Assembly: GCF_945873775.1 (NCBI RefSeq)
Contig: NZ_CAMCEC010000005.1
Span: forward strand, 1 to 63,769
Reading direction: 5' to 3'
Length of the DNA stretch: 63,769 nt
From: an uncultured Treponema sp.
GTDB lineage: Bacteria; Spirochaetota; Spirochaetia; Treponematales; Treponemataceae
Part shown: piece by piece, positions 59,310 through 63,769 of the stretch
Layout of the letters: the number at the start of each line of letters is the position of its first letter
Numbering within the stretch: the first letter of the stretch is position 1
Program-made: the position numbers and the translations under genes
Notes under the pieces: generated by a model
Seen by the model: only the letters and a program-made list of their open reading frames with translations
What the model was told of the DNA's origin: nothing
The model's database searches: none

Positions 59310-60788
59310 ATGGGAAACAATTATTTCAATTCAATTCCGTGGCGCGAGGCCCGTCTGCAGCTCGGTCACTGCCGCTCAATGGCAAAAGAAGAATTCGCTG
59401 ACGGAGTAAACGCTCTCAAAGGCAAAAAAATCGTAATCGTTGGATGCGGCGCTCAGGGCTTGAACCAGGGTTTGTGCTTGCGCGACTCAGGTCTTGATGT
59501 TTCTTACGCTCTCCGCGAGTCTGCAATCGCCGAAAAACGCCAGTCTTGGAAAAACGCGACAGAAAACGGCTTCAAAGTTGGAACTTACGACGAATTGATT
59601 CCTACTGCCGACCTTGTCGGAAACCTTACTCCGGACAAGCAGCATACAGCCGTTATCACAGAAGTTATGAAGAGAATGAAGAAAGGCTCGGCTCTGTGGT
59701 ACTCACACGGATTCAACATGATTGAAGAGGGAATGCAGATCCGTCCGGACATCACAGTTGTAATGTGCGCTCCAAAAGGACCGGGAACAGAAGTCTGGCA
59801 CGAATTCCAGAGAGGATTCGGTGTTCCTGACCTTATCGCCGTTCACCCTGTAAACGACCCTGAAAAGAAAGGCTGGGCTTATGCAAAGGCCTTGGCTGTA
59901 GGAATGGGCGGAAGCAAGGCAGGTGTTCTTGAGTCCTCATTCGTTGCGGAAGTTAAATCTGACCTTATGGGCGAACAGACAATTTTGTGCGGAATGCTTC
60001 AGGCCGGAACAATCGTCTGCTTTGACAAGATGGTAAGCGAGGGAATCGCTCCTGAATATGCCACAAAACTTTTGATGCACGGCTGGAACGTAATTTCTGA
60101 GGCTCTCAAATGGGGCGGAATCACAAACATGATGGACCGTCTTTCTAACCCTGCAAAAATCCGCGCTAACGAGCTTTCAAAGGAAATCAAAAAACTTTTG
60201 ACACCGCTCTACCAGAAACACATGGACGACATCATCAGCGGAAAATTCTCTAGCACAATGATGCAGGACTGGGCAAACAAAGACCACGACTTGCTCACAT
60301 GGCGCGAAGAGACTGGAAAACTTCCGTTTGAGTCAACTCCAGAATCAAAAGAAGAAATCACAGAACAGGAATATTTCGACAAGGGAATTCTGCTTGTAGC
60401 AATGGTAAAAGCCGGATGTGAGCTTGCATTCGAGACAATGGTTGACGCGGGAATCAAACCGGAAAGCGCTTACTACGAATCATTGCACGAAGTTCCGCTC
60501 ATCGCAAACCTGATTGACCGCAAACGCCTCTACGAAATGAACCGCGTAATTTCCGACACAGCAGAATACGGATGCTACCTTTTCAGCCGCGTTGCAGCGC
60601 CGATGATGGCAAAAGAGCTTATGCCGAAACTCCACACAGACGTTATCGGAAAAGGCCTTGAGCTCAAGGATACAAGCGTAAACAACACACAGCTCGTAGA
60701 AGTAAACGCCGAAATCCGCAACCACCCGATTGAAGTTGTGGGCCGCAAGCTCCGCGAGTACATGACAGCAATGAAGCCAGTTCTGTAA
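59310..60788 (+). CDS. ilvC: Ketol-acid reductoisomerase, class II
   Basis: A 492-residue enzyme of valine, leucine and isoleucine synthesis. The Rossmann motif is [16 protein letters not shown]; the family blocks [11 protein letters not shown] and [13 protein letters not shown] are present. The length of about 490 is that of the long class II form, with duplicated C-terminal knotted domains, as in E. coli. The ATG at 59310 has AGGAG 5 nt upstream. Codon use is highly biased to GC-ending codons compared with neighbours, suggesting high expression. The 41-bp array lies just upstream. Confidence 0.97.
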   Translation: MGNNYFNSIPWREARLQLGHCRSMAKEEFADGVNALKGKKIVIVGCGAQGLNQGLCLRDSGLDVSYALRESAIAEKRQSWKNATENGFKVGTYDELIPTADLVGNLTPDKQHTAVITEVMKRMKKGSALWYSHGFNMIEEGMQIRPDITVVMCAPKGPGTEVWHEFQRGFGVPDLIAVHPVNDPEKKGWAYAKALAVGMGGSKAGVLESSFVAEVKSDLMGEQTILCGMLQAGTIVCFDKMVSEGIAPEYATKLLMHGWNVISEALKWGGITNMMDRLSNPAKIRANELSKEIKKLLTPLYQKHMDDIISGKFSSTMMQDWANKDHDLLTWREETGKLPFESTPESKEEITEQEYFDKGILLVAMVKAGCELAFETMVDAGIKPESAYYESLHEVPLIANLIDRKRLYEMNRVISDTAEYGCYLFSRVAAPMMAKELMPKLHTDVIGKGLELKDTSVNNTQLVEVNAEIRNHPIEVVGRKLREYMTAMKPVL

Positions 60789-60838
60789 TCTTAGATTAAA
60801 GTACTGTAGCAAGGAAATGTCCCAAAAGTATTTTTTAT

Positions 60839-60912
60839 ATCATTCTCGTGCTACGACACGGGAATCTGTTGTAAAGTTTCAATAGATTGTCGTATCAAGT
60901 ACGACAATGACA
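60839..60912. repeat. REP-like pair after ilvC
   Basis: A right-hand element (ATTGTCGTA, TCAAG, TACGACAAT, GACA) spans 60883-60912. A left-hand degenerate one (ATCATTCTCGTG, CTACGA, CACGGGAATC) spans about 60839-60867. They lie between the ilvC stop and its terminator. Confidence 0.7.
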
Positions 60913-60969
60913 TTTAGAACTTACTAGACAGCCCCTTGCTCTTTTGTATTTTTCAATTGTTTTTTAAGG

Positions 60970-61001
60970 ACTGTCCGAATTTTATTCGGGCAGTTTTTTT
61001 T
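60970..61001 (+). terminator. ilvC intrinsic terminator
   Basis: ACTGTCCGAA (60970-60979) pairs with TTCGGGCAGT (60985-60994), one U-G pair, then eight T residues. It is 180 bp after ilvC, with REP-like elements in between. The convergent pseudogene ends just beyond. Confidence 0.85.
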
Positions 61002-61005
61002 ACAA

Positions 61006-61705
61006 CTACTCCGTCAATCCCCTTATAAACTGCTCAATTCCAATCGTGTTTTTTTCTCCGTTTTTCAGGACTGTAATCTGCCATTGCGATTTGTCCTGAA
61101 TCGGGAGATAGAAAATATGATTTGTTTTTCTTGAACATTCCAAGTAGCAGTTTGTCAAAGCCTTTACTTTCTTTGCGTATTCATCTTCGTCAATATTCAG
61201 CTGGGAAGATTTATTCACGCTTTTAACTTCAAAAATATGAATCTGTCCTTTTTTGTCTTTCATCACAAAATCGGGATAAGATGAATGTACATTTCCGTCA
61301 AGATAATATTCAAATTTTATTTCTGAATTGAACGGAAAATTCTTTCCCCAAAGAAATTTGTTGCCGAACAGTTCGCTTGAAGTCTGCAAGATTGAAGCAG
61401 AGCGTATGTCCTTTAAGATTTCCGCCCATTTTTTTTCGGCTTCGCTGTCAAAAGAAAAATCGTTTTCGTTGTCTTTTCTGCGCCAAACCCAGTCGTCCAA
61501 AGTTAGAGTCTTGCCGCTTTCGTTGTAGCAGCTGAATGTAGGAAAACTCACGTTGCCGCAGGCGTACATGCTTTTTGAATAATCCAGAATATATTCGCTG
61601 CATTTTGTTTTTATTGAGCCTAGATTTTCTGCAAAGATTCTCCAGTCCGAATAATTTTTTGCGTATTCATAGCACATTTTCTGAATGGCGACATTTTGTT
61701 TTTCT
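61006..61705 (-). pseudogene. C-terminal remnant of a helicase-nuclease (Res-like) gene
   Basis: The 223-codon frame from ATG 61677 reads like the C-terminal third of a type III Res/DEAD-box helicase-nuclease: MCYEYAKNYSDWRIFAENLGSIK, then WVWRRKDNENDF, then the nuclease core SSYPDFVMKDKKGQIHIFEVKSV with PD...ExK. Helicase motifs are absent. The same frame is open upstream (KEKQNVAIQK precedes the Met) until a TAA at 61708-61710, the stop of the 77-codon ORF, which is in the same frame. It therefore looks like a truncated gene, not a complete nuclease. Confidence 0.75.
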
Positions 61706-61707
61706 TT

Positions 61708-61941
61708 TTACAGTATTACTCCGCATCCGCTTAAGAAAATCGCCATATTTCCAAACGATTTGAACAAGTCTCTTTCCTGTGGCGGAAGTTTGTTGCATGA
61801 ATTATAAAAATCTGATTCTTTTAATAGCATATATTCATTATATTTACTTCCAAAAATTCGACACTTGTTAAGAGCATCGCAAAACTCTTTGAACTTAAAA
61901 GCACATTCAAATTTCTTCCTCATATAATCAAAATATTCCAT
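61708..61941 (-). CDS. Hypothetical small protein (77 aa)
   Basis: A 77-residue protein starting MEYFDYMRKKFECAF and ending FLSGCGVIL. GGAG lies 8 nt upstream of the ATG. It follows a 39-codon ORF by 1 nt and is in the same frame as the pseudogene after it. No family recognised. It could be a real small gene between restriction-type genes or a broken 5' part of a larger one; the first view is slightly preferred because of its Shine-Dalgarno. Confidence 0.5.
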   Translation of the reverse strand: MEYFDYMRKKFECAFKFKEFCDALNKCRIFGSKYNEYMLLKESDFYNSCNKLPPQERDLFKSFGNMAIFLSGCGVIL

Positions 61942-61942
61942 T

Positions 61943-62062
61943 TTATTTCTCCTCTTTTTTCAATCTGTCTAAAAATGTTTTCAGTCTATTTCTGTCCTCT
62001 TTTGATTTGTCGCCTTTAAAGTAGATTTCTATAAATGTTACGGTTCTAGTTTTTCCTGCCAT
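61943..62062 (-). CDS. Hypothetical microprotein (39 aa) or shifted Res tail
   Basis: A 39-residue frame, MAGKTRTVTFIEIYFKGDKS and a Lys/Glu-rich tail. It overlaps the Res-like gene by 25 bp and is followed after 1 nt by the 77-codon ORF. No Shine-Dalgarno is obvious. Codon use looks native. It may be a separate small gene, or the proper C-terminus of the Res protein reached through a frameshift at the GGGAAAAA tract (about 62150). Confidence 0.4.
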   Translation of the reverse strand: MAGKTRTVTFIEIYFKGDKSKEDRNRLKTFLDRLKKEEK

Positions 62063-63769
62063 ACGAATATTATTCTGATTCCTGACTGATTTCCTCTTCT
62101 CGGCAAACTTCTGCATGCAAATTTTCTGACTTTGTTTGCTGTATAATTTTTCCCGCAGAACCCTTCGGTTGGAAGAAACGCTGTAGAAGGAACATTCATT
62201 TCGTAAAAAGTTTCTATTATGTTAGAAGGTTTCTGTCTCCTGTCAGAAATCTTTATGTTTTTTTTCTCTGCGACATTCTGTAATCCATAGTCTTGTTTAA
62301 TATTGTATGTGTATTTTTGCTCTTCGCCAAAAAACTCCAAATTCGGTGCGTCACGCATAAAATCCTGCAAAATCATGTTTGCGTATTTTGACGGAATAAA
62401 AACATATTCCAGTCCGCTTGCCGAATACATCTGCTTTGCGTACTGAACTTTTGCCTGCGTGCTTGCCTTTTCAATCAGATTTTCGCCCTTGATTTCCACG
62501 ATATAATATTTGCCGTCGTCCAGTTTCACAAGAAAGTCCGGGTAATAGGAACGGAGCGTGTGAAGTTCCGGGTCGATGTAGTGGACGTAAAAATCGCTCT
62601 GCCCGTTGGTGAGCATTCCGGTGAACCAGATGTGCCTTATTCCTGAGTTTCCGAAGAGATTGCGCACAAAAAAACTCTTTTCGGAACTTGAGTCAAAGCC
62701 GTAGCCGGAAAGATTGAAACTTTTCTTTGCGTTCTGCGTTTTGGAGCTTTGGCTGTATTCGCGGAATTTTGCGTCGCTTTCTTCCACAAACAGCTCATCG
62801 TCAAAGTTCAGGTTATAGCAACCATCCGTTCCGTCCGGATTTTTCGGCGGGTCTTTGGTAAGCCATTTGATGATCTCCTTTTTCTCGCCTTTTTCGTAGC
62901 TGATTTTGTAAATCTGCCTGAACAGCTTTGGCACAACCCAGTTATAAAGAATTTCGTTCGAGTAGTTCACTTTTTCAAGGATAGCGTCCATTCCGTCCGT
63001 GCAGCGGGTGAGCAGATTTTGAATCTCCACAGGAGACCACCGGCTTGTCTTTTTCCCGGTTTCCTTGTCTGTCTCGTGCTGGGTAAGGTAAAGCGAGAGT
63101 TCCTCGACAAGGGAATATTCGGTGAAAGTCCGTTCATCGCTGGAAGCGACTTCGCGGCGGATTGACGCGGAATCGATATTGGAAAGAGTGTGCGTGCTTT
63201 TTGTGCGGCGGTATTTTTCAAAGTCAAAACCGCTGCCGTTTCCGAAAAGCGTAAATTCGCCCGGTTTCAGTTCCGAGATTCTATATTCGTAAGTCTGCTC
63301 GACCATTCTGACCGGAACTTTTTCCCGCACATAGATATGCCGAGTCTTCTTGCCGGAATCGTCCTTGCCTTTTAAATCTTCTACGCACACCTTGAAGTTC
63401 TTGTCCAGTTCGTCCTGCAAAATGCCGAGGTTTTCCGTGCTAAGGAAAATCTGCCCGGTCTGCTGGGTTTCCGTGATGGAACGCAGACAGCGCATTGTGG
63501 CCTGCAGTACAAAAATCGTGCTCTTGGGTTTTCGGAACAGGGCGACGCTGAAAAGCGAGCGGCAGTTCCAGCCTTCCTTTCCCTTGCCCACAAGAAGAAT
63601 GAACTGCTTTTTGCTTTCGGCGGTGTCGAGCTTCAGAAATTCGCGCAGGTCGTCCTGCTTGGTGAGCTTGTCATCGCCTACGTTCACAAGAATGGAATCT
63701 TCTGAAATGCCGAACTTTTGGAGCGTCTTTTCAAGTGCGGGTTTTAATTCGCTGTTCAGTTCATCGATT
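62038..63769 (-). CDS. Type III restriction Res-like helicase-nuclease (5' end outside window)
   Basis: The C-terminal 577 codons of a large protein; the frame is open to the right edge. Helicase motifs V (KEGWNCRSLFSVALF) and VI (LQATMRCLRSI) open the visible part, and a PD-(D/E)xK nuclease core (LRSYYPDFLVKLDDGKYYIVEIKGENL, read in two parts) lies about 170 codons from the end. These fit the DEAD-box restriction subunit Res of type III systems. The last 40 codons use unusual codons; a neighbouring frame looks more native, so a frameshift is possible. GC content is higher in the 62.5-63.8 kb part than around it, consistent with transfer. A mod gene, if present, lies beyond the window. Confidence 0.85.
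   Translation of the reverse strand, partial: IDELNSELKPALEKTLQKFGISEDSILVNVGDDKLTKQDDLREFLKLDTAESKKQFILLVGKGKEGWNCRSLFSVALFRKPKSTIFVLQATMRCLRSITETQQTGQIFLSTENLGILQDELDKNFKVCVEDLKGKDDSGKKTRHIYVREKVPVRMVEQTYEYRISELKPGEFTLFGNGSGFDFEKYRRTKSTHTLSNIDSASIRREVASSDERTFTEYSLVEELSLYLTQHETDKETGKKTSRWSPVEIQNLLTRCTDGMDAILEKVNYSNEILYNWVVPKLFRQIYKISYEKGEKKEIIKWLTKDPPKNPDGTDGCYNLNFDDELFVEESDAKFREYSQSSKTQNAKKSFNLSGYGFDSSSEKSFFVRNLFGNSGIRHIWFTGMLTNGQSDFYVHYIDPELHTLRSYYPDFLVKLDDGKYYIVEIKGENLIEKASTQAKVQYAKQMYSASGLEYVFIPSKYANMILQDFMRDAPNLEFFGEEQKYTYNIKQDYGLQNVAEKKNIKISDRRQKPSNIIETFYEMNVPSTAFLPTEGFCGKNYTANKVRKFACRSLPRRGNQSGIRIIFVWQEKLEP

Overview
The window looks like a chromosomal segment of a host-associated Treponema (spirochaete). 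The reasons are an AT-rich genome (roughly 40 % GC by eye), a FadL-type outer-membrane protein of the kind treponemes carry, a TPR/LamG surface-protein pair, a membrane class III adenylate cyclase, MurJ, and a purE-purF pair. The genus is an inference from gene content and protein style; no search was run.

Layout, left to right. 1-3.2 kb: a DUF4143-type ATPase, an orphan HTH protein and a predicted outer-membrane beta-barrel. 3.4-9.6 kb (minus strand): a LamG-FN3 secreted protein, a very acidic TPR protein, purE and purF, probably one operon. 9.6-13 kb: uvrC facing a fadL-like gene. 13-19.1 kb: a DMT exporter, a 214-bp palindromic insertion with flanking 11-bp direct repeats, and the glycogen genes glgX and glgP, with a LacI-type operator at glgP. 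19.2-20.5 kb: an ECF sigma / zinc anti-sigma / membrane protein operon. 20.6-22.3 kb: an AGCS amino-acid:Na+ symporter behind a glycine riboswitch. 22.3-25.6 kb: a ferrous iron locus (feoA, feoA, feoB and two microproteins). 25.7-32.6 kb: bacteriohemerythrin, lysA, a hybrid histidine kinase, leuB and cimA. 32.6-45.4 kb: thrH, fhs, an rRNA pseudouridine synthase, adenylate cyclase with a coiled-coil partner, murJ, an M24 peptidase, a putative ECF S+T fusion and mnmG. 45.6-48.2 kb: an FTR-like catalytic protein plus thioredoxin, a NagZ-like GH3 enzyme and tRNA-Cys. 48.2-55 kb: NUDIX, PflX-like radical SAM, ATP-grasp and FAD oxidoreductase genes and a GLUG-type lipoprotein. 55.2-59 kb: a TPP-riboswitch thiamine salvage operon (thiM-thiE-thiD-cytX). 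59-60.8 kb: an array of exact 41-bp repeats and then ilvC. 61-63.8 kb: a decayed helicase-nuclease remnant, two small ORFs and a type III restriction Res-like gene running off the right edge.

How genes work together. cimA, leuB and ilvC belong to branched-chain amino acid synthesis, with citramalate as the probable route to 2-oxobutyrate. thiM, thiE, thiD and cytX salvage the thiazole and pyrimidine halves of thiamine. glgX and glgP degrade glycogen. The feo locus imports Fe(II). fhs supplies formyl-THF, a purine precursor, and purE/purF act in purine synthesis.

The most interesting non-coding features are the helically phased 41-bp array upstream of ilvC, the MITE-like 214-bp element abutting the -35 box of the DMT gene, a family of REP-like palindromes whose stems vary with compensatory changes around a fixed TCAAG loop, and a recurring promoter architecture (-10 box 5-9 nt before ATG, no Shine-Dalgarno) suggesting many leaderless mRNAs. 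All assignments come from reading the sequence and from family knowledge.
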